Below, in pieces: positions 43,171 to 54,759 of a stretch of DNA of 64,000 bases; positions within the stretch are counted from its first letter, which is position 1, and the number at the start of each line of letters is the position of its first letter. The stretch comes from Penium margaritaceum (taxonomy: Eukaryota; Streptophyta; Zygnematophyceae; Desmidiales; Peniaceae). Location of the stretch: the NCBI GenBank assembly GCA_023375785.1, contig SZWC01002438.1:84865-148864 (forward strand), written 5' to 3'. Below the pieces are notes generated by a model. The model had not been told where the DNA came from and ran no database searches. It saw only the letters and a list, made by a program, of their open reading frames with translations. The position numbers and the translations under genes are program-made.

Positions 43171-44190
43171 AGATGAACGTTACAGTTGTAGCAGATTCAG
43201 ATGAGCCAACGTCATACAAGGAGGCCATGGCTGCACCGGATGCAGCAGATTGGGCACAAGCCGTGCAGCAGGAGATACAGTCACAGCTGGACAACGGCAC
43301 GTGCGAGCTAACTGAGCGTCCACCTGGACGTAAGGTGATCAAGTGCAAGTGGGTCTTCAAGAAGAAGTGGGGAGCAGATGGTAACCTGGAAAAGTACAAG
43401 GCGAGGCTGGTCGCCAAGGGCTACTCGTTGCAGGAGGGCATCGACTACATAGAAACTTTTGCCCTTGTTGCAAAATTTGCCTCTGTGCGCACGCTCCTCT
43501 CTTATGCAGCAGTTAAGGACTTTGAGGTTAACCACATGGATGTATAGAAGGCATTCTTGAATGGTGACTTGGAGGAGGAGATTGACATGGAGCAGCCAGA
43601 GGGGTTTGTCATGGATGGCCAGGAGCACCTAGTTTGCAAGCTACAGAAGTTGCTTTACGACCTCAAGCAAGCGTCACGTGCTTGGAACCAGAAGTTGGAT
43701 GCGGCGTTGCAGTGCATGGGGTTTGAGCGCAGCGAGTGTGACTACAGCGTGTATCGCTAACAGCATGAGCATGAGATCCTCATCATCATTGTCTATGTGG
43801 ATGACATGCTCCTCCTTTCCAACAGCATGTCTGCACTGTAGGAGTTCAAGGAGGCCATGCAGGAGCGCTTCCACATGTCTGATCTCGGGGAGGCGTCATA
43901 CTTCCGCGGTATCCAAATCACGCGTGACCGCAAATCACGTTCTCTCTCGCTGCAGCAGAGCCACTACAACAAGGATGTCTTGGAGCGGTTCGGCATGGTA
44001 GAGGCCAAACCCATCAGCAGACCGCTGGAGACGCGGCAGTACCTCGTGAACTTCAGTGGAGAAGCAGATACAGGTGAGCGACAGAAGTACCAAAGCGCCG
44101 TCGGCAGTCTCATGTACCTCATGGTGGCAATCAGGCCGGACCTCGCACACGCTGTGAGCGTTGTGAGCCAGCACATGGCTAATCCCTGAC
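43171..44190 (+). pseudogene. A5 reverse transcriptase
   Basis: 43173-43547 holds the RVT_2 start (DSDEPTSYKEAMAAPDAADWAQAVQQEIQSQLD) to VNHMDV, then a TAG in place of an AAG-type codon. 43557-43760 has FLNGDLEEEIDMEQ and LKQASRAWNQKLDAALQCMGFE, and ends at a TAA (TGG in A6). YVDDM is present at about 43794-43808 in its frame. 43857-44189 covers QERFHMSDLGEASYFRGIQITRDRK to AVSVVSQHMANP, stop TGA. Confidence 0.86.
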
Positions 44191-44747
44191 CTGAGTACCA
44201 GAAGGCAGTGAAGCGGATCTTTCGCTACCTTGCTGGAACCATCAACGTTGGGATCACCTACAACCGCAACGACAACAACATCATCGGCTACACAGATGCA
44301 GATTGGGCTTCAAATCCTGAGACCCGCAAGTCCATCTCTGGACATGTATTTCTCATGAATGGAGGTGCCATCAGATGGTAAAGCAAGCGGCAGGTGTTCA
44401 TGGCTACCTCAAGTACAGAAGCTAAGTACGTCTCTCTAAGCTTTGGAGCCAAGGAAGCAGTTTGGCTCCAGCGTCTCATGGCAGAGATGAGTGGGAGTGT
44501 AGCAGTTCCAATTCCTATGCGCGTCGATAACCAGAGCGCAATCGCACTCGCCAAGAATCCTGAGCACCATGCACGCACTAAGCACATTGACATCGCATAT
44601 CACTTCATCACGCAAATGGTGCAGGAGGGTGCTATCAAGCTAGAGTTTACTCCAACCAGCAAGCAGGTCGCTGATTTCTGCACCAAGCTAATGACAAGTG
44701 AGAAGCAGCAGTTCTGCATGAAGGCATGTGGACTCAGCCCACTCTGA
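44191..44747 (+). pseudogene. A5 RNase H
   Basis: IIGYTDADWASNPETRKSISGHVFLMNGGAIRW is followed by a TAA at 44380. Then 44394-44747 is open: MATSSTEAKYVSLSFG (second acidic residue Glu in TEA), MRVDNQSAIALAKNPEHHARTKHIDIAYHFITQMV, to the normal C-terminus CGLSPL. All three catalytic acidic positions are readable. Confidence 0.86.
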
Positions 44748-44754
44748 CTGCGGC

Positions 44755-45504
44755 AAAGTGGGAGATTGTTGGGAAAGGAGCCATCCGGCTCAGTTTCAGG
44801 TCTACAGGAGCAAGTTCCAGGAAAGCACCAGATGCGTGCTCCAATCGTCAATTGAATTTCTTTATTGGAAAGATCTGGTGGCAAAATATCTGCGGTCCAA
44901 GTTTGAGGCCGATCCAACGGTCGGATTGGGAGATATGAATTTTCAAAGTTTCCGGGGTCATGGACCGCCGATGTCTGGGTGGCCATGGGTGATGGCTCCA
45001 TGCCTTAGCCTGAGAAAAGAAAAAGGCAAGAGGTCCAGGGTCAAGACGTGATGGGAGAGACATCCAAAAAGGTCCTTCGTCTTAGGATTGCCTTGTCAGG
45101 GTGTGTTGACTAGGATAAAGGTACCTCTCCTTACTTTTTAGGTGAGGTGAGATCCTTGTGTGCTAGCCATGGCCACATGGCGACTCTCCATGGGTTTGTG
45201 GGTTATGTGACCACTAGGAGTGTGCCATGAGGGTATTTTTTAGCTCTCTAGGTCGTGTGTGAGTGGTCAGCCTGATTGCTAGGCTGATTTCCCCCCTTGT
45301 GTGAGATTATGGACTCTAGTGTGTGAGCCTTAGCCTCCATAGCTAAGTGGTGTGGCTTGTGAGAGGGCTGACTTGCCCAAGCTCTAGCTCTATATGTACT
45401 TCATTATTTTGAGTGATTGAACAACCATTCTTCAGCACAAGTGATGCCCTTCCAATCACACATGCTCGTTGCTCCAAGGCTCCCTCTCTCCTCAAGTTCC
45501 AAGA
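44755..45504 (+). repeat. A5 polypurine tract and 3' LTR
   Basis: AAAGTGGGAGA (44755-44765), then the LTR from TGTTGGG at 44767 to the mutated end CAAGA (45504). Confidence 0.92.
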
Positions 45505-45509
45505 AAAAA

Positions 45510-45834
45510 TCCTAGTGTTGAGGTAACAGACCAACCATGTAGCGTCCAAGAAACTATATACCTTCTTTCTTGGAAGCTTCCATAGCAAAAAACATGTGCA
45601 TGGGGCCAGGATCAAAAACATGATCTCTCACTTGGCCAAATAAGCAAAATGGCAAAGGTAACCACTTGCCCACATAGCATACTCAGAGGTCATATCTCGC
45701 AAGAGACAGAGAATAGTTGAGTCAGACTACAACGGATCCAAGGGGTTGTACCTCCATAAGGGGCACAGCGCTCCTCAATGTTCCTACGACGGTAGAAAAG
45801 GGGAAAAAATATTCAACAAAAATCTCCGTTGTGC
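45510..45834. other. Unassigned sequence, possibly C1 3' LTR
   Basis: Continuation of the A5 target sequence. It ends with a possible LTR edge, CAACA at 45818 (minus TGTTGAATATT), directly after the C1 RNase H stop. No second copy is available to confirm it as an LTR. Confidence 0.4.
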
Positions 45835-46500
45835 CTTACATCAATGACCATTATCATTCATCATCACTTGCGTTGACCATGTTGATACCTCGCCAGCCCG
45901 CCAGGTGGAGATCCTTGTCTAGTGGCTTTATGAACATTTTAGCCCGGTTCATATTGGTACAGACGTACTCGAGCACTACTATTTACTTGTACACCAAGTC
46001 TCAGGCATAGTGGTAGAAAATCTCAATGTGCTTTGTGTGCCTCGACACGAAGGGGTTCTTGGACATGTCAATCGCGCTCACGTTGTTAGTCTTGATGATC
46101 GTTGCCATTGCCTATGGTGCGTTCAACTCAAATAGTAAGCTTTGTAGTCATTGTATCTTTTTACATGCCTCGGCGGAGGTGATGTACTTTGCTTTTGCTG
46201 TTGGTAGAAAGATACATTCCTACTTCTGACTTGCCCAACTGGCTACACCTCCATTCAACATACACACAAAGCCGGGGGTAGAAATTCTGTCATCGATATT
46301 CCCTCCCGAATCAGCATCAGTGTAGCACATGAGACAGAGTGACGTGGATCCAGTGATGACTCCAAACAGGAGTCGTATGGGTCTCGTCCTGTGAAGGTAT
46401 CGCATGATGCACTTCATAGCCTGCTTATGAAATGGACCACGATTAGCCACTAACTGGCTCAATTGCCCAATAGCATGGGCTATATCTAGTCAGGTGGTCA
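45835..46500 (-). pseudogene. C1 RNase H
   Basis: 46220-46462 on the minus strand: MSQLVANRGPFHKQAMKCIMRYLHRTRPIRLLFG, then MCYTDADSGGNIDDRISTPGFVCMLNGGVASWASQK, with the first Asp kept. Further left (about 45840-46110) come AIDMSKNPFVSRHTKHIEIFYHYA and the C-terminus GINMVNASDDE, then a stop. A frame change separates the parts. Confidence 0.82.
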
Positions 46501-47420
46501 CCATGACATAGATCAGACTATCTAGTGCACACTGATGTGGGATGCCTACCATGTCAGTTTTCTCTACTTTATTGGATAGACAGATGGGGGAGGAGAGCTT
46601 GCACTATGAGCTCATGGGTGTCCTTGAAGGCTTGTAATCTATCATGTTGTGTCGTTTGAGGATGGAGTCAATGCACTTTGTCTGGTTCAGGCTAATGGTG
46701 CCTGCATCAATGCACTCTATTACGTTTGATAGAAATTCTAAGATAAAATTCAAGAGGACTCATGTCTTTCATCTCAAATCTGATACTCAGCTTTCCCTGA
46801 AGATTTTCTACTAGTTACATTCAGGAAGAGCATAGAATTCGGTCATCAACAAACAAGGCAACCAACAAAGTCTCTTTCTTACTCATGCACGTACATGCTA
46901 GGATCATTGTCGCAGTGCATGAAGGACTCCTTGGCCATGAATGTATCCATCTTGTGGTACCAAAGTCTTGCAGCTTGTTTTAGCCCATAGAGCGCCTTCA
47001 CCAAACTGCACACCTTGCCCTCGGGATCATCTACTCCCTCCGGCACCTCTATCAATACCTCCTTTCATGTTCTCGGTAAAAAAGGTTGCCTTGACATCTA
47101 TGCGGTGGATCTCCATGTTCTTGGCAGCAACATTGGCGAGCATTCACCGGATGGAGGCGAACGGCATACCTCGAGTAAAGGTTTTCTTGTACTCTGCACT
47201 AGGCTGTTGAAAGAACCCCCTTGCTACCACCCATGCCTTGTACTTGTCTATCTTGTCATCTTATTTCTATTTTACTTTCGGTACCTACTGTGAGCCCCAA
47301 TAGGTCGGTCCACCAGTACTCATGTCCCATTCTCCTTGATGGAGCTAGATTTACTCCAAATTGTTTCATCCTACTCTGCTTTGCCAGGCTACATGAGTGT
47401 CTTTACATCAGACTCTGTCT
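46500..47420 (-). pseudogene. C1 reverse transcriptase
   Basis: Recognised from the minus strand: DKYKAWVVARGFF-type start near 47230-47260, HRIDVKATFF and a following acidic region near 47040-47110, KLVCSLVKALYGLKQAARLWY-type coding near 46950-47010, and a catalytic FVDD at 46842-46853 (Phe for Tyr). Also NQTKCIDSILKRHNMIDYK near 46630-46690. No continuous open frame. Confidence 0.76.
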
Positions 47421-47559
47421 CCTCTTGAACCATGAACGAATAGTTGAAGCCTACCCATTCATCCCTATCTACGTCGTAATGCTCCAAAGGTATTTTGAGG
47501 CGTGAACTGCTCCTTCGACCTGCGCATTGTTTCCTTTGATGTGGAGGCTAGAGGTTTAC

Positions 47560-48900
47560 TACATTGTTGATGATGGGAGAGGAATCATTCTCATGGTGAG
47601 GAGGATCAGATATGTCAAAATCACATTGAGATTCCTCTGAGTCATCTTTATCAGCTCCTCTCCCTGTTCCACCACCTAGCTCATGCCATTGTGCTATTGT
47701 TTTGTCTCCCTCCTCAAGGAGAGTAAGCCACTCTCCTTGTTTTTTAATGTTCTCAAGTTTGAGAAGCTCTCTCTTACTCACAACCCTTTTGTAGAAATCC
47801 ATGTCTTTGTTGTGGATGACTTTCTTGGCTCCTCGGTCCCAGAGTCTATATACTTTGTGGGTGGTGTCATAGCCGATTAAAACGCACTTTTGTACTCTTG
47901 CATCGAGCTTCCAAGGCCCTCACCGGCCAGGACCTTGGCAAAGCTGGTGCGACCAAACACCTTGAGATGGGAGGCGTCTGACTTCCCACATGACCATGCG
48001 TCTTGAGGCGTCTTCAACTGTTGTGTTTGCTTTTTTTGGCCTCTCCTTTGAAGAGCCACTGTAGGTATGAGTTTCACAAGGTAGATAGCCGTACGTGCTA
48101 CTTGAGCCTTGAACCTAGGAGGCAAATTGGCATCAAAGAGCATGCACCTTGTCATGCCCAGGAGGATCTCATTCATCCTTTCTCCTATGCCATTGCTTGG
48201 AGGTGAGTAGAGGGTAGTTTTCTAATATTTAATGCCTTGCAACTTGAACCACTCCATGTACGCTTTGTACTCCTCCCCATCGTCTTTCCTAAATGCCTTC
48301 ACATTATTTCCACTTTATCACTCAACCATAGCGATAAAGGCTTGCGGATTCTCCTTCACCTCACTTTCCTTCTTGAGAAATCATGTCCCCACCTTATGAA
48401 TTTTGTCCTCGATGCATGTAAGGAAATATCTACTGCCTCCATTCAATGGTATGCGAAAGGGACCACACATGTCAGAGTGAATGAGGTTAAGAGGTACAAC
48501 AGCATCCATGCCATTGCGCTCAAAGGGTTTTGTTCTTGCCTTGCCTTGAAGGCATGGTCCACACATGATCCTGGCTCCCTCTACCTCATCACCTAGCTCC
48601 ATCCCACGCACTAACTCCTGCTTTTCCATGAGCTCCAATGTGCGATGAGCCACGTGCCTAGAGCGCCTAAGCCGCAAGTTCTCAGCGGATGTACACAAGC
48701 TAGAATTAACAACCCCTATGGTTGCATTTGTTTTTGGATTTGTTATCAAATTGTCTTCTACGAGTGCTTCCATTGCTTGAACATGTCCTTCCTCGTATGA
48801 AACTATATTGCTGTTCTCCTCATCATCACTCTTGGCCAAAGATTCAGCGTCGAAGTGGTCATTTTGGTCTATAAGATGTAGATTCCATCAATGCAAGGAA
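47560..48900 (-). pseudogene. C1 integrase
   Basis: 48381-48839 on the minus strand holds the GAG-pre-integrase end and HHCC domain (RSRHVAHRTLELMEKQELV ... CGPCLQGKARTKPF), then the first Asp (LIHSDMCGPFRIPLNGGSRYFLTC). The core with the second Asp is unreadable near 48230-48330. 47877-48176 starts MNEILLGMTRCMLFDANLPPRFKAQVARTAIYLVKLIP. C-terminal KRVVSKRELLKLENI lies at 47700-47800. Confidence 0.8.
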
Positions 48901-49290
48901 CCTGTGCAAAAATCTTCTTGGCAGAGTAGGAGAAATTGATGTCCTTGGTAGGGACTATTATTGCTTCCTTCTATACAAAAACCACTGTCATGCCATGGTC
49001 AGTTAACTTACAGACGGAAAGCAGGTTGGTTGTGGAAGGCAAGTGTACAACCCCCTCTACCTTGAGGTCGGAATCTCCACCGCTGATATCTATTGTGACC
49101 AGCTTTTTACCAATCCCCTCAGCTGCCTCAACCTTTCTGTTGGCAACTCTATGGTTCTTGTTGCATGGAGTAAGGGAGATGAAGTCTCTCTTCTCATGTG
49201 TGGTGTGCTCGTTTGTGCCCGAGTCAAGGCCATAGGCTCCTCGCCTGAGTATTACCCTCACACTGAGCAATCAAGCTTGTAGGATCCTTC
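48900..49290 (-). pseudogene. C1 protease
   Basis: Minus-strand open stretch 48971-49270: RGAYGLDSGTNEHTTHEKRDFISL, with Asp-Ser-Gly intact, then KLVTIDISGGDSDLKVEGVVHLPSTTNLLSVCKLTDHGMTVVFV. The remainder toward 48900 is VPCIDGIYIL-like. The active-site triplet is canonical, so the protease fold could be functional if the frame were complete. Confidence 0.82.
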
Positions 49291-50062
49291 CCACCATTTC
49301 CCCCTCGTCATTCATCCCCATCTCCTCCCTCTCTCTTGCCACAACTATGGCAGTTTCCTTGGCGCTTTGCACCCCTTCAATTATTATTAGTGTTTTTATT
49401 TCTCTTGTATTCAGAGGAGGAGGTATTGCGGAAGGTGTCGCTGCTCCGTGATGTAAAGACAGCCATGTTTGCTTCACTACTCCTACAATGCATGGCTTCA
49501 TTTTGCACATACTCGAAGATGGTGGCATAGGAAACTTGATCTTCAGTCCACCCTCCAATCACTGTATCATGGAGCTCCAACTTTGTGGCAGCGTCATTAA
49601 AAAAATCTTGGTCTACATATCGGAGTTCAGGTCCCACCCCATGCCAGTGGCTTGTTTCAAGAGCGTCTCAAACTTCTGCATAAGTTTATGGACATCCTCC
49701 CCTTTATAAAGCCTCATGCTAATGAGATTTTGTAGAATGAAGAGATGTTTAGCAAGTGAGGAGGATTGAAATGCCTTGGCGAGTTAGGTTTTTCCCGCGA
49801 TTGCCAGTGCATGACCGCTGATCTGTGAAAAGACAAAAGGTTGTATGGAGGACACAAGAATGGTGAAAGCCTTCTTGTAAAACTTGACCCATGCCACAAG
49901 GTATGTACCTTCATCCTTTGGTTCTAAGATAGTTCTGTCAAAATAGCCTAGCAGATCTCCATCATCCATGACGATCGCAAACTGCCACTTCCAGAGTGCA
50001 AACCCCTCTCCATCAAACTTAAGGATGGGCAAATGATTCCTTGGTTCCCCTATCCCTGCCAT
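49290..50062 (-). pseudogene. C1 gag
   Basis: 49784-50062 starts MAGIGEPRNHLPILKFDGEGFALWKWQFAIVMDDGDLLGYF, the gag N-terminus, which has the same FALWKWQFAIVM pattern as B (FPLWRWQIEIVM) and E1. 49377-49637 holds YVQNEAMHCRSSEANMAVFTS. A CHSCG knuckle half lies near 49340. The middle is frame-broken. Confidence 0.82.
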
Positions 50063-50378
50063 CCCTACAAATAGAACTGCTATAGCTACTACACCTGTTC
50101 TTCATGTTGATGTATTTTTGTTTTTTGTCCCGGAAGGCCGCTCCTGAGAAGAAGCAGTTGCTTCTCTTGTTCATCTTGGCCGTTACACCTAGATGTAGGC
50201 TGATGTAGGCAGATTTGAACTCCTAAAGCGAAGGGTGGAGATGTGCTGCATTCTCCTCTTGCTGATGTCAACCTGCAAATAGAGACGTTCGATGAGATCA
50301 CGGGCGCTCTCACTGCTTGTGACTTAGCAATTACATCAGTGAAAGTTCTCTAACCAGAGCTGTGGACCCATGACCCTT

Positions 50379-51430
50379 TGTTAGGTACTACAGCAGCCCC
50401 ACATGCGAGAGGTGCAGCTTGAAGTTCCACCTCCATAGCCCGTCATCAGGGCCACCCATATATTTCTGGATGGAGTGCATCTCCTTCTATGCAATTTGTG
50501 TACTCCTCCACTCCGGGACCTCAGATTTTGACTTCAATGTCGTCCTTGACGAAAATTCCGACCGCCGCGACAGCCGTGAGCAATTTGTAGACCGGTCAAG
50601 GATGTGGGTCCATAACCCTCTGGTAAAAAAATTACCCATTGGCGAAAGCAGTTCCAAGGTTCCCCTAACGTGTCTGCACTTGATGTTCATGGCTTTCTGT
50701 TTTTCTGCGAGGTTTTGAGTCTAAGCATGACCGTTCAGGTCGCCTCACGTTACGTTTCTAGAAGTGGAAGGGAGTTGTGACAAAGTCACTTTTCCAAAGG
50801 CAATAACACAATGTTGTGTATGATTTGGACATGGACATTATCTAAACATTTGTAGGGCTAGTCATGAGCTTTCCAACGGACCAAACCGTATGCGGTTTGG
50901 ATCATTATAGCTCCCACAACCTCACCCAAAGCACAATATCCCAAACCAATGCCTCATTTAGCGGGGCACACCATCTCGCCCGCCGAGGCATCCACACAAA
51001 TCAAGGACCCATCAAAACGCCCTTTCGGAGTGCAGATGTCTCTACACACACTCTATACACAGTGGCGGTACCCTTTGCACCTTTGGAGGTTGTTTCAATG
51101 AGTTAATCATTGAGTTTGGTGATAAGGATTGATGTTCTGTGAAACATATTCCCGGACCTGTAGTCGGAGTTTAAGACCGTCTCCGAATAACAATTGTACT
51201 ACCGAGTTTCAGACTCCGAGCTAAGATTTTGGCTAAGTCCCTCAGTAACAAAAACTACACAACAACCACCTGACGAATCATCGACCGAACGCCTTGGCAA
51301 CCTTCCGGAGCAAAATCCCAAAATGGTATTTTGTTACTCATTCCGGTCAATTATTCATCGGCACTCAAACCATGGCCGGCTCCCAGAGCCGTCACATACA
51401 TCCCAACTTTTGAAGCCCATATCTCCTTCA
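50379..51430. other. Unassigned region with a second primer-site match
   Basis: Beyond the C1 primer site lies sequence with no domain match. A second half-tRNA-like site (minus GGTTATGGACCCAC) is at 50604-50617, so the leader of another minus-strand element may end there. From about 50620 to 51430 I see no gene; short frames on both strands look incidental. Confidence 0.45.
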
Positions 51431-52330
51431 TTACTTGTCCGATTTGGGTACAATACCTTTCACTGGATCTGGCAACTCGTCAACTTTGAGGAAAAATACT
51501 CCATTTAAGGATTGAAGCACTTCTTGAGCCGCTAGATCCAATTGTGAGGACTTTCCTCTCTCAAGCACTTGTAGGCGCCTCCCGGCGCCACTCTTGGGAA
51601 TGCAAAGGAGCAAATGTTCAACAGTTTTATGCCAGTATGACAGCATGTATAAAGCAACAAAACATGCCAAGGTGAGCCATAGTTGGCTTCTTGCCACTCC
51701 ACACCTCTTGTGGTATCTGCTACATCTTCACCTTTGCGTCTTTTAACAAAATGTTTAGCATCAGGTTCATGATATACTCTGTTGTCCATGCCATCTCCTC
51801 CGAGTAATGCACAAAGACCAGCATCACTCAACACAGACTGGACCATGTTGAGGATGGTGTGGTTTGCCCTCTTAGCGATGCCATTCTGCTGTGGAAATTG
51901 TGGCATTGTTTTTTGCCACGCAATCTCCTTGCCCTTTATCCATGTTGAGTAGTCCCCATACTGGCCGCCATTGTCACTCCAGAACACCTTCACCTTTGAC
52001 TCCGTTTGCGACTCAACTATTGCCACAAACTCTTCCATGCATGATGTGACATCACTTTTCTTTTTATTGTTGTCAAGGTATTGTTTGCGAGTATGGTCAT
52101 GGATGAATTTCATAAAGTAGCGTACTACACCAATTCAGGATTCCAACAATTACCACACATCTGTGCATCACCCCCAACTTGGCCAATGCACACATCCTTT
52201 CGCCATCAAACGATTGTTGTGTCGCTTTCCCAACCACGTTTGGCTGGCACACGGCATTCTTGGCTGCGTTGAGGCCTTTGACCTCAAGTCCTTGTACCAC
52301 TTCTTTCTTTACCATGTCCCTCGTGGTTGA
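51431..52330 (-). pseudogene. D1 integrase
   Basis: Minus strand 51532-52113 (193 codons): the core from MKFIHDHTRKQYLDNNKK with KVFWSDNGGQYGDYSTWIKGKEIAW (second catalytic Asp intact), then PQQNGIAKRANHTILNMVQSVLSDA, where the catalytic Glu is Lys. The C-terminal part is degenerate with DADGMDNRVY and GVEWQE fragments. The HHCC part (DMWHRRSCDIAPSTTRDM) lies in 52097-52417. Inactive by the Glu change alone. Confidence 0.8.
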
Positions 52331-52439
52331 GGGAGCGATATCACACGAGCGGCGGTGCCACATGTCCAGGTTTCCATTGTCTTTTTTTGCGAGGTGGGCG
52401 ATATCTGACCCCGCCAAATGCCAAGGATCTTTGCACGAA

Positions 52440-52800
52440 GAAGCTACAAGTCGTCCTCTTGCTTTTCACGTGTAATCACCTCCCCATTCCCCTCCTTTTT
52501 GATGATGACCTCCTTGTTTTTGAGGAGCACCTCAAGCCCTTTATCAGTAAGGAGGCTCACTAAGAGCAGCTTTTTCCCAAAGTTGGGCATGTGGAGCACA
52601 TCGTGTGTTGTGCTTGTGACAGTCTCTTAATCCACATCCGCCTTCATGCAAACTTTGCCTTCACTAGCAGCTAGCTCTGTCTTGCCGTTGGCCACCGTCA
52701 TGTGCAGCTCTGAGCCACCACAGGTGATATATGTTGCATGCTTGTATTACGTGTTGCGGCCCGATCGGAGTCAATCACGGTGACTACCTAATTGGAGACT
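52440..52800 (-). pseudogene. D1 protease region
   Basis: Weak homology only. The minus strand near 52560-52640 carries LLLVSLLTDKGLEVLLKN, matching the copia protease flap and C-terminal region (LLSVSKLTD, IVKNKD), and GGSELHMTVANGKTELA lies near 52680-52720. An Asp-Ser-Asp-type sequence near 52760-52785 (VIDSDRAAT) may be the degenerate active site. Confidence 0.65.
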
Positions 52801-52801
52801 C

Positions 52802-53616
52802 TTATGCCATTACTACGTGGTCGTCCCTCTTTCCACCCTTCCTTGGCTGATCTAAGTTTACCGTGCATGGTGCCCTTCTATCCACATATGTAGCACTCCG
52901 CCTTCTTGTCACCTTTCTTGGTCTCTTGCTTGGCACCCTTCCCCTTCTTCCATCTTCCTCCACCTTGAGGGCGGATGGCATAGGCAAGACTTGATGTTGC
53001 CGCACCTTCTCTCCCACAACACCGCGTCCATTCATTACGGACATACTCAGCACTCTTCTGGTACTTCAGCTCATCGGCAGACCAGCCGCCAACAACAGTG
53101 ATATTGAGACTCCAATTGTTTGGCAAGGCTAGGAGGAGGATCAAGGCTTGCAGCTCAGGGTTGACCTTCCATCAGGTAGGTACGCACTTGGTACTAAAGT
53201 GCTTGATGTGCTGCATGACCTCTATGATGTTGTCACCTTCATTGGCTTGGAGTGTGATGAACCTCTTTGCAAAACAGGCCTGGTTAGCAAGGTTGCTAGA
53301 CTGATAGATGGTGTAGAGCTTCTTCCCGGCTTCCGTAACCTGCAAGCATCCTTGAATGAGTGTACATTGCATAAGAGATATCACAAACTCCAACAAGGCA
53401 AGCAACGTTTTGCTACACTTGTTGTACTTGTCCACTTCCTCTGGCATTGCGGTATCCATAGGACATTATTCTTCACCCTTGACCAGCTTAAGCAAGCCCT
53501 TTTCATCAAGGCAGACCTCAAACTATCACCTTCACAAGGAGAGGCCATTCCCATCAAACTTTGTAATGACATCGATGCTCTCTTGCTCGGTCGCTGTCAT
53601 GGCATACGGTCGTAGT
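52802..53616 (-). pseudogene. D1 gag
   Basis: 53172-53459 (GKKLYTIYQSSNLANQACFAKRFITLQANEGDNIIEVMQHIKHFSTKCVPT) and 52878-53144 (MILLLALPNNWSLNITVVGGWSADELKYQKSAEYVRNEWTR, then a Lys-rich stretch and CYICG) form a typical copia gag. The knuckle after CYICG has an in-frame TAG and lacks the final Cys. The N-terminus is near 53470-53600 (SLTKFDGNGLSL-like coding). Confidence 0.8.
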
Positions 53617-54102
53617 CTGAATGATGTAGATGTAGGATCCATCTAGACACATGGATCCATAACATGTTCTTAGAACTATTAGGTATAGGGACACCCTCAA
53701 GGATGCCTAGTCTTCTCTGTTTCACACTACCAATGTTTGGAACAGCCAATGGAAACCAATAGCAACGATTGTGGAGAACAAGGATCATGTATGTGAGTGG
53801 ACAGAACACGTTCTATTTAATAGAATTGAATTGAAACAGGTTTTGCTTCTTAGAATAGCAAAATTACATCAGATGCTTATAGCGTGTGATCTAAGATTTT
53901 CAACACTTCCAAGAAAACCCAAATCAAAGCACTAGAGTTCCTTCTACGGCTTCTTTGTGGAGCCGTCCACCTTGCCTTGTTTGCTAGGCAAGAGGAAGCG
54001 CTTTGACGGTGACTCATTGGAGTACCTTTGTTCATCCAAAAGTCAATAAAATGTTCACGATTCTCAACGAGAATCTTTTGGTTGCTTCTTTCACCGCCTT
54101 GG
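53617..54102. other. Unassigned stretch before E1
   Basis: About 490 bp without a gene. It may contain the leader and 5' LTR edge of D1 (possible LTR start at 53665) and the target of E1. Confidence 0.45.
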
Positions 54103-54756
54103 TGTTAAAATAGTATGCACCTTGTCCACTGCCTAGCTGGCTGCCTACACATACAGACAAGGCATGCACTGCTCTATGGAGTACATACCCTTGGTCTGTT
54201 CCGAGATGGGCCAGGAATGTACTGCCCATAATGGGTATGTCCCATGTGGCTCATCATAGGAACCATACCTTTTTGGCTTGGTTGAATAGGCACTCAAGTC
54301 TCAAACGAGAGGTTGCTGTTTCAAACCCTGCGACAGCAGTAATTTTATTTGTGGCCCAAACTGGGATAGGAAGCTTCTAGGAAGCTTACTAGAGCCTGCC
54401 TTGAGGATGACACTTGATGGTCTAAAGATCCGCCAAGTAGGACGATAGGTTGAGGTTGGCTCCAATGCAGCCCCTACAAGTAGAAGCTTTAGCAAAGCTC
54501 TGCAAGTATAAAAAGCCTGTACCTTGCATGCATCCATTCACAGTTCTTGCCTTTGAGACTCCACACAGAGTGTCCAACCAAAGGTAGACACTAAAGACCA
54601 ACATGCGGACTTTGTGAGGTTGCAAACCAAACGAACCTAAATTGTGGATCCCTCGTTCGAGGGTCATATGTTATCTTGGTTGCAATACCAAGATCGGTTG
54701 GCAGCCTCCCATGTCAGGACCCGTTTTCTAGACCATTGCTATCCGGTACATTGACA
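54103..54756 (+). repeat. E1 5' LTR
   Basis: About 654 bp from TGTTAAAATAGTATGC to TTGACA. It shares segments with B LTRs (ACAAGGCATGCACTGCTC, CCCGTTTTCTAGACC) but is clearly diverged and shorter. Confidence 0.85.
54507..54515 (+). promoter_or_regulatory. E1 LTR TATA box
   Basis: TATAAAAAG in the LTR, at the position of weaker TATAAG-like sequences in the B LTRs (7175-7180). It is a good match to a plant TATA box. Confidence 0.72.
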
Positions 54757-54759
54757 AAG

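Larger units (their letters stand above)
39082..45509 (+). mobile_element. Copia retrotransposon A5, complete with TSD
   Basis: Plus-strand family A element (39087-45504, 6418 bp) flanked by AAAAA (39082-39086, 45505-45509). LTRs, primer site, leader (39839-40464), complete gag-pol content and polypurine tract are present. It is the most complete copy in gene content, but at least eight in-frame stops or frameshifts break gag-pol. It is inserted in unassigned sequence. Confidence 0.94.
45819..50378 (-). mobile_element. Copia retrotransposon C1, minus strand
   Basis: Order along the minus strand from a half-tRNA primer site (50362-50375, GGTCATGGGTCCAC): leader (50070-50360), gag, protease, integrase, RT, RNase H. 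Related to group B in primer type and protein motifs but distinct in sequence. The 5' LTR would start at 50379 (TGTTAGG) and is not confirmed. All domains carry stops or shifts. Confidence 0.82.
51431..53616 (-). mobile_element. Copia retrotransposon D1 fragment, minus strand
   Basis: Minus-strand copia piece: gag (52802-53616), protease region (52440-52800), GAG-pre-integrase (52097-52417) and integrase (51431-52113). RT and RNase H are absent; pol ends at about 51431. A weak half-tRNA-like site (53650-53663, minus GTTATGGATCCATG) may mark the leader end. Divergent from B and C. Confidence 0.74.

Noticed and set aside
38758-45818. Confident C1 3' LTR on both sides of A5
   Set aside because: A TGTTAG start and a CAACA edge exist, but the sequence does not match the presumed C1 5' LTR at 50379, so it is reported only as possible.
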